Positions 20,946 through 29,589 are shown, numbered from the stretch's first letter. The stretch is 64,000 bases of DNA from Ignavibacteria bacterium (GCA_016716125.1 JADJWZ010000008.1:1-64000), one strand, 5' to 3'. Program-made: numbers and translations. The notes: generated by a model not told the origin, from the letters alone.

Positions 20946-21120
20946 ATTAGAATTTTCCTCTCGTTACGAATCTCCTGATTCGCATTCGCCGCGGATCCAA
21001 TCGGGAGATTGGTACGAGATTAAAAGGTCAATCAGTGTTGTACACTGTATTTAATTTATTTGATTTATCCCAAAACAGTCTATATTTGCGTAATTAAGTT
21101 TTAAAGTAAAAAATCTCACC

Positions 21121-21500
21121 GCATTTCTCTACCGACTCAATCTATTTCTCAACCTCCGCAACTCATTTCTCAATTGCCGCAACTCATTTCTCAATTGCCG
21201 CAACTCATTTCTCAACTTCCGCAATTCATTTCTCAACTTCCGCAACTCATTTCGGAACTGTTGCAAACCATTTCGGAACTTGTGAAATCCATTTCGTCAT
21301 TGCTGCGCACTTTTTCCTGCATGAAGGGGACAGTTTCGGAACTGTTGCGAACTTAACCCCAACTTACGATAACCATTTCTCAACTGCCGCAATCCGTTTC
21401 TGCAATGAAGAAACTCATTTCTCAACTTGCGAAAACAATTTCTTAACTTGTGAAAACGATTTCTGCATTACGTTTATTTGTTTCGTAACTTCCGAAACTC
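21121..21500. repeat. Degenerate tandem repeat, 21-bp period (array 1)
   Basis: Units resemble CGCAACTCATTTCTCAACTTC and repeat at about 21-bp spacing with growing divergence (…CGGAACTGTTGCAAAC…). The best-conserved copies are at 21150-21260. Because the period is a multiple of three, each strand shows heptad-like open frames such as PQLISQL repeated, but none continues through the array with a credible start. No spacer/repeat alternation of CRISPR type is present. Confidence 0.75.
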
Positions 21501-21534
21501 ATTTCCCGGCTGCTTCGTGTCTTCTGACGAATGA

Positions 21535-21960
21535 CGCATGTCTCTGATTGACTGCAGCATGTCTATTTTTGAGAACCGCATGTCTATTTTTGAAAGCCGA
21601 AAGTCTCTCTTTGAAAGCCGAAAGTCTCTATTTGAAAGCCAAAAGTCTCTTATTGAAATCCGAAAGTCTCTTATTGAAAGCCGAAAGTCTCTTATTGAAA
21701 GCCGCAAGTCTCTTTTTAAAAGCAGCAGGTCTTTTTTTAAAAGCAGCAGGTCTCTATTTTAAAGCTAAATGTCTCTGATTGAAAGCTGAAAGTCTCCGCC
21801 CGAAAGATGAAAGTCTATTTTTTAAAGTCTGCACTCTTCGCTTGAAGGCTGAATGTCTTTTTTTAAAAGTCGACAGTCTTCATCCGAAGGTTGAGTGTCT
21901 ATTTTTTAAAGTTAAAAGTCTTCTAAGTAAACTAAATTGTCTTCGCCCATCTTAAACTTT
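21535..21960. repeat. Degenerate tandem repeat, 21-bp period (array 2)
   Basis: Units resemble GAAAGCCGAAAGTCTCTTATT and are most regular at 21590-21760; later copies (21770-21930) vary in length and drift (GAAAGCTGAAAGTCTCC, GAAGGCTGAATGTC). Translation in one plus frame gives repeated KSLIESR and in one minus frame repeated LSIRDFR, both consequences of the 21-bp period. A protein is possible but I see no convincing start, stop or codon bias. Confidence 0.7.
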
Positions 21961-22318
21961 GCAGTTACTTTGACTCAAACTCATTTAATAAAAGCTTATG
22001 ACTATACTGAAAAACTCAAATTCTTAATTTCAACTTTCTTATGATTATACATTACCCTGAACTCTCATGCAGTAAACATAAAATATATTTAAAAGAACTA
22101 TACAAAATTAACAGGAGTTTGAATTAAAAAACAACGGACATATTTCAGGTTTTGTAAAGTAACTTTCTTTTCCTTCTGATCTTAAAAGATTTTTTTGGTT
22201 AAAAAAGTTTAATATTCCGGGTTAGTGTGTGAGGTTTTTGGGTTTACGCTTTCTGATATTTTTTTAAATATTAATTTCGCCTTCGGTGGTGTTGGTGTTA
22301 TAAACAAATCTTTCGTTT
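21961..22318. other. Intergenic region, nothing recognised
   Basis: These AT-rich bases separate the tandem-repeat region from the HicB-like gene. A fragment TTCGCCTTCGGTGGTGTTGGTG near 22276 resembles the palindromic element at 20.8 kb. No HicA-like ORF is found here, although this is where the rest of a leftward operon would lie. Confidence 0.4.
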
Positions 22319-22549
22319 TCACAAAACTGGTTCAGGCTCAATTGTTACCATTAAATCCGGCTTTTCATCCAATCCGAATTCTTTCGGATCTTCGCCGTCA
22401 AGAAAAAGCTCAACAGCTTCTTTCAGATTAATTGTAACTTCATCCATAGTCTGACCTTGTGTAACCACAGGAATTTCCAGACATTCAGCTACAAATCCGC
22501 TTTCATCACCATTTAAAATTACAGCTTTAATGTTTTTTTGAAGTTTCAT
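22319..22549 (-). CDS. HicB-like antitoxin-family protein (orphan)
   Basis: The 76-aa protein has the HicB partial RNase-H-like fold: IKAVILNGDESGFVAECLEI, then a VTQGQTMDEVTINLKEAVELF helix and a short acidic tail. In HicAB systems this domain neutralises the HicA RNase. No HicA-sized gene with the usual dsRBD-like fold is adjacent on either side, and no DNA-binding C-terminal domain is present. Single-domain copies like this may be orphan or act with a distant partner. Confidence 0.8.
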   Translation of the reverse strand: MKLQKNIKAVILNGDESGFVAECLEIPVVTQGQTMDEVTINLKEAVELFLDGEDPKEFGLDEKPDLMVTIEPEPVL

Positions 22550-22630
22550 ATTGTTTTATGATAGAGTATTTATATTCGCTTTATTTAAATTTAAAATGTT
22601 AATTCTTATAAACTTTCACCACTATGGAAG

Positions 22631-22825
22631 TCAAGGAAAGTTTGTGAGTGTAATAACGAATTGCGCAAGACACTTATAGTTATCAGGAATATGGAAAATC
22701 GCATAGTAGGACCTGTTAATTGATTGAGAGAATAGATTGTTCTTAAAATTCAGTTGTGCGCTTTCCAGATCAGCTTTTGATTTTGAAAGACGGTATTTTG
22801 CAAGAACATATATCTCATTTTCCAT
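22631..22825 (-). pseudogene. Truncated HEPN-domain toxin (HepT-like)
   Basis: The 64-aa reading frame matches the N-terminal half of HEPN proteins: helix 1 (LAKYRLSKSKADLESAQLNF), helix 2 (NNLFSQSINRSYYAIFH), including the R-x6-H RNase motif (Arg38, His45). After His45 the sequence (IPDNYKCLAQF…) no longer looks like HEPN, which normally has about 130 residues. It overlaps the upstream nucleotidyltransferase gene by 11 bases, as in HepT/MntA pairs. A deletion or recombination has probably replaced the C-terminal half, and toxin activity is doubtful. Confidence 0.65.
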
Positions 22826-23150
22826 ATAGCTCTATACCGTCATTAGAAATACTCTTATAGAAGGGAAGAAAATTCAGATATTTATTATAATGATCGGAAT
22901 TCACTGCGATAACGGAAATTACTATATTATATTTCAGAGAAAGTTCTGTAGAAATGCTTGTAATGTCTTTTTCAATTTTCCGTATTTCAGTATCAGATAA
23001 GTCGGTAAGAACAAAAAAATCAATATCCGAATCATATATTTCTTCATTTCGGGCATAAGAGCCATACAAAATAATTTTTTGTAAGTTATTATTAAAAATA
23101 TTTTGTAAATAACCTGTTAATTCCGACTGTATTTGTTTATAACTAATCAT
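22815..23150 (-). CDS. MNT-type minimal nucleotidyltransferase (MntA-like antitoxin)
   Basis: The 111-aa protein has the polymerase-beta-like signature GSYARNEEIYDSDIDFFV (Gly30-Ser31, Asp42 and Asp44). In HEPN/MNT (type VII) toxin-antitoxin pairs, the MNT protein adds AMP groups to a Tyr of the HEPN toxin. Here the partner is the truncated HEPN frame that overlaps its 3' end. The 5' end overlaps the preceding 92-aa gene by 8 bases, so the three genes form one compact operon. Confidence 0.85.
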   Translation of the reverse strand: MISYKQIQSELTGYLQNIFNNNLQKIILYGSYARNEEIYDSDIDFFVLTDLSDTEIRKIEKDITSISTELSLKYNIVISVIAVNSDHYNKYLNFLPFYKSISNDGIELYGK

Positions 23151-23421
23151 ATTTCAAATTATTTATATTTAAACTCGTTTTCAAGGATCTGTCGTGTAAT
23201 TCATCTCTGTCAAATTTATAATTACTCAAATCAACCCGGATATCTTTATAATATTCAAATGCTTCTTCAGCAAGACTTATTTTTTTAGAATTATTTTTCA
23301 ACTCTTCTTTCTCATCCGCTTTAATTGTCACTTCAATGTTGTCGGCAATGAAATCATCAGGTAATTCAATAGTTATTTTATTTCTGCCGTTTCGTTTTAT
23401 TTTTCTCGTTATAGTTTCCAT
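23143..23421 (-). CDS. Small protein upstream of the HEPN/MNT genes, function unknown
   Basis: The 92-aa product starts METITRKIKRNGRNKITIELP and has a central VTIKADEKEE segment. The short beta-rich N-terminus is reminiscent of small DNA-binding antitoxin domains, but I cannot name a family. It overlaps the MNT gene by 8 bases, which argues for translation coupling and a role in the same module, perhaps as regulator. Confidence 0.55.
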   Translation of the reverse strand: METITRKIKRNGRNKITIELPDDFIADNIEVTIKADEKEELKNNSKKISLAEEAFEYYKDIRVDLSNYKFDRDELHDRSLKTSLNINNLKYD

Positions 23422-23619
23422 AATTTTATGAAATTAGAATTTAAAATCCATTTCTTCTTTAAATCAAAAACAAAATAATGAATTCAATACTGCAATAAAA
23501 TGAATATTATGCAGATCAGAAAATGAAAAGAAATCTTTAAATTTACTCATACAAGTTTAATTATTAGATTTTTATTCGGCTTTTCATCCAAACCGTCAGC
23601 TGCAAATCCGCGTTCATCA

Positions 23620-23985
23620 TTATCTATTCTCAATTTTCAAAACTGCTTCGATATTTTCGCCCGTGTAGTTTATCTCAGTTACTGAATTACGAATTTCTTT
23701 TGCGTTAATAAAGTAATACGCTTTTACTTTGTATTTACCCACCGGGAGATTTTTTAAAGAAAAGTAAATCTTTCCGTTAGATCCCGTAATACCGGACTGA
23801 AGCAGAATGTCGTCCATGCTGAATATATTAACCTCTGCATTAGAAAGAGCTGCAGCGCCGTCTTCCTCATAAACTGAAACAGTTAAAAAAGAATCATTTG
23901 AATTTTCTGAATGGATCTTTTGAAACGGAAATAATACAAAGAGCAGTAAGGTAACCGCTCCGGATAAAATAATTTTTTTAGTCAT
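23620..23985 (-). CDS. Secreted prealbumin/Cna-B-like small protein, divergent S-family member
   Basis: The 121-aa protein has a signal peptide (residues 1-26) followed by one beta-sandwich domain of the carboxypeptidase-regulatory type: LTVSVYEEDGAAALSNAEVN, then SGITGSNGKIYFSL and PVGKYKVKAYYF. It shares this plan with the ten S proteins of the 25.9-48.7 kb array but lacks their YGGGSTQ and LGPNY motifs. It lies 152 bases downstream of L1 in the same direction, so it may be an outgroup to the array. Confidence 0.7.
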   Translation of the reverse strand: MTKKIILSGAVTLLLFVLFPFQKIHSENSNDSFLTVSVYEEDGAAALSNAEVNIFSMDDILLQSGITGSNGKIYFSLKNLPVGKYKVKAYYFINAKEIRNSVTEINYTGENIEAVLKIENR

Positions 23986-24057
23986 TTCTGTAATGTTTAA
24001 TTTTAAATTTTAATTAAAGATACTTCTTTTGATTTTTACTTGCAGGAAAATTTTCTC

Positions 24058-24137
24058 TTTCCATTTTCCATTTATCATTTATCATTTATCATTTATCATT
24101 TTCCATTTCTCATTTATCATTTTCCATTTACCATTTT
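24058..24137. repeat. Short tandem repeat, period about 10 bp
   Basis: About eight imperfect copies of CATTTATCATT (with CATTTTCCATT variants) fill the gap just beyond the stop codon of L1. It is a simple AT-rich microsatellite, prone to slippage. Confidence 0.75.
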
Positions 24138-25859
24138 TCATTTAATCAAATTCATCTTCATAGTATTTATATAATTTCCGCTTTGCAGGCGGCAAAAATA
24201 AATCCCGCTCGATAGTCCGCTTCCGTCAAAGCTTACCTGATATGTACCGGGATTTAAACTTTCATTTATTAAAGTTGATAATTCTCTTCCAAGTATATCA
24301 AATACAACAAGTCTCACGTTCCCTCTTTTCGCTATATCGAACTTGATGCTAGTGGCCGGATTAAACGGATTAGGAAAGTTCTGATAGAGATTGAATTCTG
24401 CAGGAACATTTGTATTCATAGGCTGAATACCGACCGGCTCGTCAGGAGGTATGAAACCGTGTTGATTGGTTCTGTATCTGTCATGTCCGTATTGAGGCCA
24501 GGGGAAATCTTCGTGTGTGTAAGGAATGCCGGGGATAGTCCATGCGTATAAATAGAAACCTTGATTGGATAATGTTGTTGCTACAATTTCGACTGAACCA
24601 TCATTATCTAAATCAGCAATTGAGATACCTCTTACAATTCCGTAAGGTCTTAATGGAGACCAAGTTAATTGACTGCCATTTATATTATAAGAGAAAATAT
24701 ATCCATATCCATCAGGTATTGCATCCCAGGTATTGGATATAATATTAAGATGATTTCCTGATGTTAATTTTCCAATTGCAACAGTTGTCCAATGTTCTCC
24801 ACCACCATTTTGTGGCCATCCGGGTAATCTGTTTAAATCATCATCTAACGCAGATAATTGACTGGTTTGAAATTGTGTTCCCGTTGCAAATTCCAATCTT
24901 CCGTCACGGTTTATATCTCCCATTACCAATGTTCCAAAGTCATGATTTGCAAAATAATATTCACTAGATAGAATATTTCCAAATATATCGTATTTTAAAA
25001 ATCTGTGCCATGATTGAGTAGTTCCAGAGGCGGTTATAGAATCTAAATTTATTAAGAAAAAAGTTGAGTCAGGATAATTTTTATTTATAAATAAAGAAGG
25101 AGATGAGCTCCATGAGATGTATGGAAGAGGAAAATATTTAGGCCAGTTTGGAGAAAAAATATCACCATTATGTTTTAAAATAGTCACGGATGCAGAGTCT
25201 ATAATATTGTTGACAAATTTAAAAGAATTTAAAATAATTTCAGCGTATCCGTCACCGTCTATATCTCCGATGGCGGGATTATACCGAGCGTTGCCAACAA
25301 TATTTTTAGGCCAACCTGCTCTGAGGGTTCCGTCAAAGTTAAAAACTGAGACTTCTTCGAATCTACTTACAATAATTTCAAGTTTACCGTCATTATCCAG
25401 ATCATATAAGCTTACAAATCGAGGTGTAGTTAAATCACCTCCTGTATAATTAATCGGAAAACCGGGAAGTCTATTTCCAAATCTGTCTATTACATCAATT
25501 GAATGAGTAAATCTTAAAACAATTTCCAAATATCCGTCTCCGTTAACATCACCACTCGCCATATCATAAATATACTCATTATAACCTTTTGGAAAATTCG
25601 GATAATTTGTTCCGTAACTATTAATGACATGTAGTAATAAGACAGGATTTAAAACGCTATTGTAATCAAGTGAAGTAGTAATAATTTCCTTTTGACCATC
25701 TTTATCCAAATCTGCAATTAATGGTATTCCCGCCTTTAGAAATGGCCATCTTACACTATCAGCATGTATTGGAAAATTCTGATATGGAATGGGAGTTTGA
25801 GAGTATAGAAAGATTGAATCAAGCAAGAAAAATAAAAATATAAATACAATTTTTTTCAT
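24138..25859 (-). CDS. L1: FG-GAP/VCBS beta-propeller protein with T9SS sorting domain (type A)
   Basis: The intact 573-aa protein is a model for the array's large (L) proteins. Residues 1-21 are a signal peptide ending SIFLYSQ. Residues about 45-450 hold FG-GAP blades with calcium-binding DxDxDG loops: DLDKDGQKEI (50-59), DVNGDGYLEI (104-113), DLDNDGKLEI (153-162), DIDGDGYAEI (199-208) and later ones. A conserved FPWPQYGHDRYRTNQHGFIP linker precedes the C-terminal sorting domain (YQNFPNPFNP, VFDILGREL, SSGIYFCRL) that directs export across the outer membrane by T9SS. The product is probably surface-attached or released. It follows S1 after 63 bases containing a hairpin. Its ligand is unknown. 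Type A is defined by the TPIPYQNFP-type start. Confidence 0.92.
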   Translation of the reverse strand: MKKIVFIFLFFLLDSIFLYSQTPIPYQNFPIHADSVRWPFLKAGIPLIADLDKDGQKEIITTSLDYNSVLNPVLLLHVINSYGTNYPNFPKGYNEYIYDMASGDVNGDGYLEIVLRFTHSIDVIDRFGNRLPGFPINYTGGDLTTPRFVSLYDLDNDGKLEIIVSRFEEVSVFNFDGTLRAGWPKNIVGNARYNPAIGDIDGDGYAEIILNSFKFVNNIIDSASVTILKHNGDIFSPNWPKYFPLPYISWSSSPSLFINKNYPDSTFFLINLDSITASGTTQSWHRFLKYDIFGNILSSEYYFANHDFGTLVMGDINRDGRLEFATGTQFQTSQLSALDDDLNRLPGWPQNGGGEHWTTVAIGKLTSGNHLNIISNTWDAIPDGYGYIFSYNINGSQLTWSPLRPYGIVRGISIADLDNDGSVEIVATTLSNQGFYLYAWTIPGIPYTHEDFPWPQYGHDRYRTNQHGFIPPDEPVGIQPMNTNVPAEFNLYQNFPNPFNPATSIKFDIAKRGNVRLVVFDILGRELSTLINESLNPGTYQVSFDGSGLSSGIYFCRLQSGNYINTMKMNLIK

Positions 25860-25874
25860 GTGGATAAATTAATG

Positions 25875-25898
25875 AGCAGATAATCTTAGTTACCTGCT
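25875..25898 (-). promoter_or_regulatory. S1-L1 intercistronic hairpin
   Basis: On the minus strand AGCAGGTAA pairs with TTATCTGCT over a 6-nt loop (one G-U pair). No long U tract follows. It lies between the S1 stop (25923) and L1 start (25859) and may tune the S:L ratio as a leaky terminator or 3' stabiliser. Confidence 0.65.
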
Positions 25899-25922
25899 TT
25901 TTCATTTAGAAAAATTAATAAG

Positions 25923-26294
25923 TTAATAATTAGGACCTAATGTTATATTCGGGTAAACACTAACACCATTATAATATTGAGTAGTTTGACCAAATTGTCC
26001 ATCATTAGGTCTAGGTAGGTACCAAGCTTTTATTGTATAAGTATCGGTGGTATGATTACCTGACAAATCGCATTTACCGTTAGTTCCAGTTATTCCTGTT
26101 TTGATTATTCCTCCACTTGAATTATACATTACTACTTCTGCACCACTTTGAGTCGATCCTCCACCATATTGATAAACAGTAAGTAAAAATTCAGGGACAT
26201 CTTCCTGAGAAGAAATCAAATTTCCGTTGATTGCAAAAGCCGAAGCAATTGCAATAAGTAACACTGCCGACAATAAAACAATTTTCTTTTTCAT
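25923..26294 (-). CDS. S1: small secreted prealbumin/Cna-B-like protein (type A)
   Basis: This 123-aa protein typifies the array's small (S) family. Residues 1-22 form a signal peptide (MKKKIVLLSAVLLIAIASAFA). The mature part is one beta-sandwich resembling carboxypeptidase-regulatory/Cna-B domains: FLLTVYQYGGGSTQSGAEVV, a GITGTNGKCDLSG turn, YTIKAWYLPRPNDGQFGQT and a C-terminal LGPNY. It has no T9SS sorting domain, so it may stay in the periplasm or on the outer membrane. It precedes L1, and a conserved leader lies 69 bases upstream. Function is unknown; the constant pairing with L suggests a partner role. Confidence 0.85.
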   Translation of the reverse strand: MKKKIVLLSAVLLIAIASAFAINGNLISSQEDVPEFLLTVYQYGGGSTQSGAEVVMYNSSGGIIKTGITGTNGKCDLSGNHTTDTYTIKAWYLPRPNDGQFGQTTQYYNGVSVYPNITLGPNY

Positions 26295-26362
26295 TTTTCT
26301 AAATTAATTTAAGTTAATAAAAAGTGAATAGAACTATAAAGATTAAAAACATTTCTTAATAT

Positions 26363-26420
26363 CTAAAGTGATCTTATCATATCAACATCCTCCTTCTGCA
26401 ATTAAAAACGTTTATAAAAT
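26363..26420 (-). promoter_or_regulatory. Conserved 5' leader 1 with AGGAGG and mini-ORF (MIRSL)
   Basis: AGGAGG (26389-26394) stands 8 nt before an ATG that opens an 18-nt frame, M-I-R-S-L-stop (26380-26363). The stop is 69 nt upstream of the S1 start. Upstream is the shared AAACGTTTTTAA segment. S1 itself has no Shine-Dalgarno. Confidence 0.7.
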
Positions 26421-26427
26421 TTATTAA

Positions 26428-26622
26428 AGTAATTTCCATCTTTTTGACCATCTTTAATGAGATCAGTGATTAGTGGTATTCCAGCTTTTTGAAATCTCCA
26501 CCGCTCATCATCTACAATTGAATTGAAAATATTAATTGGGGTGGATAATTTCTAAGAACCACGAAAATCTTAGACAATGTAATCAATTAGAAATTTCAGG
26601 AATAAGATTAAATTTTCTTCAT
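26428..26622 (-). pseudogene. Remnant of an L gene N-terminus
   Basis: The fragment starts at an ATG (26622) and reads through a damaged signal peptide, then ERWRFQKAGIPLITDL and KDGQKDG, the hallmark start of the L proteins. It ends abruptly next to leader 1. It is nearly identical to the remnant at 29335-29531, so both derive from one duplicated broken unit. Confidence 0.75.
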
Positions 26623-26635
26623 GTCAAATAGATTA

Positions 26636-26945
26636 AATCAGGTATTAGAATTATCACCTGCTTTTATTCATCTGTAAAATCAATAATTTGTCCCAGAGTT
26701 ACGGATATATCTAGAGCTTTAAAGAGAATCCTGTTTTCACTTGTCAATCATTGGGTACGGCTTAACTTTAAAATTAGGTACAAAATTAAGAATATTAGCA
26801 AACATTTATCAGTTTGAAGAATTTCTGTAAAATCCATGCATTATTTGAATCTACAACTTCAATAACATGTATTGTATAGATCCACCTAACTGCTAAACAG
26901 TAACTAAAATTCAAGACTTGCTGATTCAAAATAAATTTTTGTTGT
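26636..26945 (-). pseudogene. Degenerate S-family copy (type B-like) with decayed hairpin
   Basis: Scattered segments match S3 (29590-29964): CAATAATTTGTCCCAGAGTT at the 3' end (about 26690), and a block near 26835-26935 matching S3's region encoding NNGWILSGT and the start of its mature domain. The frame is destroyed and the signal-peptide region is missing. A damaged copy of the intercistronic hairpin lies at 26636-26660. Together with 26428-26622 it is a dead S-L unit. Confidence 0.6.
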
Positions 26946-27023
26946 CGGGACCTGATTTATTGCATGAGATAATTAAAGATTTCAATTTCATTTTTTGATA
27001 AATTTAAATTTACAAAGATGTAG

Positions 27024-28782
27024 TCAAATTTTAAAGTAAAGGAACATTAACTTATCCTGAAATTTTTTCATCAGATTCATCTTCATAGTATTTATATAAT
27101 CTCCGCTTTGCAGACGGCAAAAATAGATCCCGCTCGATAGTCCGCTGCCGTCAAAGCTTACCTGATATGTACCGGGATTTAAACTTTCATTTATTAAAGT
27201 TGATAGTTCTCTTCCAAGTATATCAAATACAACAAGTCTCACATTCCCTCTTTTCGCTATATCGAATTTGATGCTTGTAGCCGGATTAAACGGATTTGGA
27301 AAGTTCTGATAGATTGTAAGCTGCGGGAACATTCGTATTCATAGGCTGAATACCGACCGGCTCGTCTGGCGGAATGTAGCCGTGTTGATTTGTTCTGTAA
27401 CGGTCATGACCATACATAGGCCAGGGGAAATCTTCGTGTGTGAAGGGAATGCCGGGAAAAGTCCAGGCGTATAAATAGAAACCTTGATTGGATAATGTTG
27501 TTGCAATTAATTCAACTGATCCGTTATTATCTAAATCTGAAACAGAGACAGCCCTTACAATTCCGTAAGGTTTTAAAGGGGACCAGGACAATTGTTCTCC
27601 ATCTTCTTTATATGTATAAATATTACCAAAACCATCCGGAATAGCTTCCCAGGTATTAGATATGATATTAAGATTATTTCCTACTGCAAGTTTTCCGATT
27701 GCAACCGTTGCATAATGTTCACCGCCACCGGGTTTTGGCCATCCGGAAAATCTTTCCAGATTAGAATTAAAAACAGAAAGATTACTTAAATGTTGCTGAG
27801 TTCCTGTTGCAAATTCAATGTTTCCACTTTGGTTAATATCTCCCATAACTAATGTTCCATAATCATGACTTGCAAAATATGATCTGCTTGACAATATGTT
27901 GCCATTAATATTAAACTTCAAAAGTCTGTGACTTGTATAAGTTTGGCCTGTTGAAACTGCTGAATCTAAAACAATAGTAAAAAAAGTAGAATCGGTATTA
28001 TTTTTATTAATAAATAAGGAAGGTGATGAGCTCCAGGAGAGATATGGTTTTGGAAAATACATTGGCCAATGAGCCGAAAATAATTCTCCATTATTATTAA
28101 ATATTGTAACGGATGCTGAATCTACGATCTGATTTACAAATTTAAAAGACGTAAAAATTAATTCTCCGTTACCATCTCCATCAATATCACCAATTGCAGG
28201 ATTATATTGAGCTCTGCCTACAATTTTTTTTGGCCAGCCTGATTTGATTGTTCCATCAAAATTAAATACAGTTACTTCTTCAAATCTGCCGGTAATAATT
28301 TCAAGCTTACCGTCATTATCCAGATCATATAAACTTACAAATCTTGGAAGAACAAATTCATTTTCAATATAACTTACAGGAAATCCGGGAAGTCTATTTC
28401 CGAATCTATCAATTACGTCAATGGAATAGGTAAATCTTAAAACTATATCTAAAAACCCATCACCATTAACATCTCCACATGCCATATCAAAAAGAAGCTC
28501 ATTATAACCTTTCGGAAAATTCTGATAATTTGTCCCGTCACTTTTTATAACATGCAGTAGCAATGCAGGATTTAACACTCCATTATAATCAAGCGCTACA
28601 GTAATAATTTCCTTTTGACCATTTTTATCTAAATCTGCAATTAGCGGAATACCGGCTTTTTGAAAAGGCCATCTTACAGTATCCAAATGAAGAGGAAAAT
28701 TTTTATAAGGGGTTGGAGTTTGAGAATAAAGTAAAGCTATATTAAAAAAGGAAATTAATATTATTGTAATAATTTTTTTCAT
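27024..28782 (-). CDS. L2: FG-GAP T9SS cargo (type A; one frameshift)
   Basis: Open frames 28782-27286 and 27332-27024 join within the sorting domain. Compared with sister genes, two bases (GA) are missing near 27312 in the segment encoding YNLYQNFPNP. The N-terminus has a signal peptide ending LLYSQ and TPTPYKNFPLHLD, and blades with DLDKNGQKEI, DVNGDGFLDI, DLDNDGKLEI and DIDGDGNGELI. An extra C-terminal extension after MKMNLMK (KFQDKLMF…) suggests loss of the usual stop. A block of about 750 bp (27.75-28.51 kb) is nearly identical to L6 while the flanks differ. Confidence 0.85.
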
Positions 28783-28800
28783 AAAAAATAATTTAAAAAA

Positions 28801-28824
28801 AGCAGGTAACGAATATTCCCTGCT
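28801..28824 (-). promoter_or_regulatory. S2-L2 intercistronic hairpin
   Basis: AGCAGG and CCTGCT form a 6-bp stem in the 48-base gap between S2 and L2. It is the shortest stem of the set, with a 12-nt loop. Confidence 0.55.
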
Positions 28825-28830
28825 TAGAAA

Positions 28831-29202
28831 TCAATAATTTGGTCCTAAAGTAATAGTGGGAGAAACACTGGAGCCTGAATAGTATTGAGTAGTCTGACCA
28901 AATTGTCCATCATAAGGTCTTGCCGGATACCAGGCTTTAATTGTATAAGTATCTATTGCATGATTACCTGATAAAATACAAATACCATATGATCCAGTTG
29001 TTCCTGTCATAATTATTCCTCCACTTGAATTATACATTACTACTTCTGCACCACTTTGAGTCGATCCTCCACCATATTGATATACAGTAAGTAAGAATTC
29101 AGGGACCTCTTCCTGAGAAGAAAACAAGTTACCATTGATAGCAAAAGCCGAAGCAATTGCAATAAGTAACACTGCCGACAATAAAACAATTTTCTTTTTC
29201 AT
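28831..29202 (-). CDS. S2: small secreted protein (type A)
   Basis: The 123-aa product is close to S1 (same signal peptide and VYQYGGGSTQSGAEVVMYNS) but differs in the central loop (IIMTGTTGSYGICILSGNHA) and before the end (YYSGSSVSPTITLGPNY). Variation is concentrated in loops while the frame residues stay fixed. It is followed by L2 after 48 bases and preceded by leader 2. Confidence 0.85.
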   Translation of the reverse strand: MKKKIVLLSAVLLIAIASAFAINGNLFSSQEEVPEFLLTVYQYGGGSTQSGAEVVMYNSSGGIIMTGTTGSYGICILSGNHAIDTYTIKAWYPARPYDGQFGQTTQYYSGSSVSPTITLGPNY

Positions 29203-29269
29203 TTTTCTAAATTAATTTAATTTATTAAATAGTGAATAAAACTATAAAAATTAAAAATATTCTTTATAT

Positions 29270-29330
29270 CTAAGGTGATCTAATCATAGCATCATCCTCC
29301 TTTCGCGATTAAAAACGTTTTTAAAATTTA
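29270..29330 (-). promoter_or_regulatory. Conserved 5' leader 2 with AGGAGG and mini-ORF (MIRSP)
   Basis: AAAGGAGG precedes ATG ATT AGA TCA CCT TAG (29287-29270), whose stop is 68 nt before the S2 start. The 5' flank has AAAAACGTTTTTAATCGCG. Confidence 0.72.
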
Positions 29331-29334
29331 TTAA

Positions 29335-29531
29335 GGTAAATTCCATCTTTTGACCATCTTTAATGAGATCAGTGATTAGTGGTATTCCAGCTTTTTGAAA
29401 TCTCCACCGCTCATCATCTACAATTGAATTGAAAATATTAATTGGGGTGGATAATTTTTGTAATAAACGGGAGTCTTAGACAATGTAATCTTTGCAATTA
29501 GAATCAGGAATAAGATTAATATTTTCTTCAT
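29335..29531 (-). pseudogene. Remnant of an L gene N-terminus (type B)
   Basis: ATG at 29531 begins MKKILILFLILIAKIT, then LSKTPVYYKNYP, the type B start also seen in L5 and L8. A frame break leads to DDERWRFQKAGIPLITDL and the fragment ends beside leader 2. It directly follows S3, itself a type B small protein, so it is the stub of S3's own partner. Confidence 0.8.
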
Positions 29532-29545
29532 GTCAAATATATTAA

Positions 29546-29571
29546 AGCAGGTAATAGAATTATCACCTGCT
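29546..29571 (-). promoter_or_regulatory. Hairpin between S3 and the L remnant
   Basis: AGCAGGTGATAATTCTATTACCTGCT on the minus strand forms an AGCAGGT/ACCTGCT stem. The hairpin persists even though its downstream L gene is a stub. Confidence 0.65.
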
Positions 29572-29589
29572 TTTCTTCATTGTGAAAAA

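Noticed and set aside
20703..21054. Proteins encoded across the palindromic elements (NGATPPTA-type frames)
   Set aside because: Frames are open only because of the repeat; starts are weak and both strands give similar products.
21538..21778. Heptad-repeat coiled-coil proteins across the 21-bp array
   Set aside because: Several overlapping frames on both strands are open at once, as expected from a 21-bp period; none has a convincing start or full-length frame.
21121..21960. CRISPR array
   Set aside because: Units are contiguous 21-bp degenerate repeats without spacers of constant length, and no cas gene is present.
26363..26420. Known riboswitch in the S-gene leader
   Set aside because: The leader lacks the conserved cores of the riboswitch classes I can recognise (for example c-di-GMP, cobalamin, TPP), and its conserved part is only the AGGAGG and mini-ORF.
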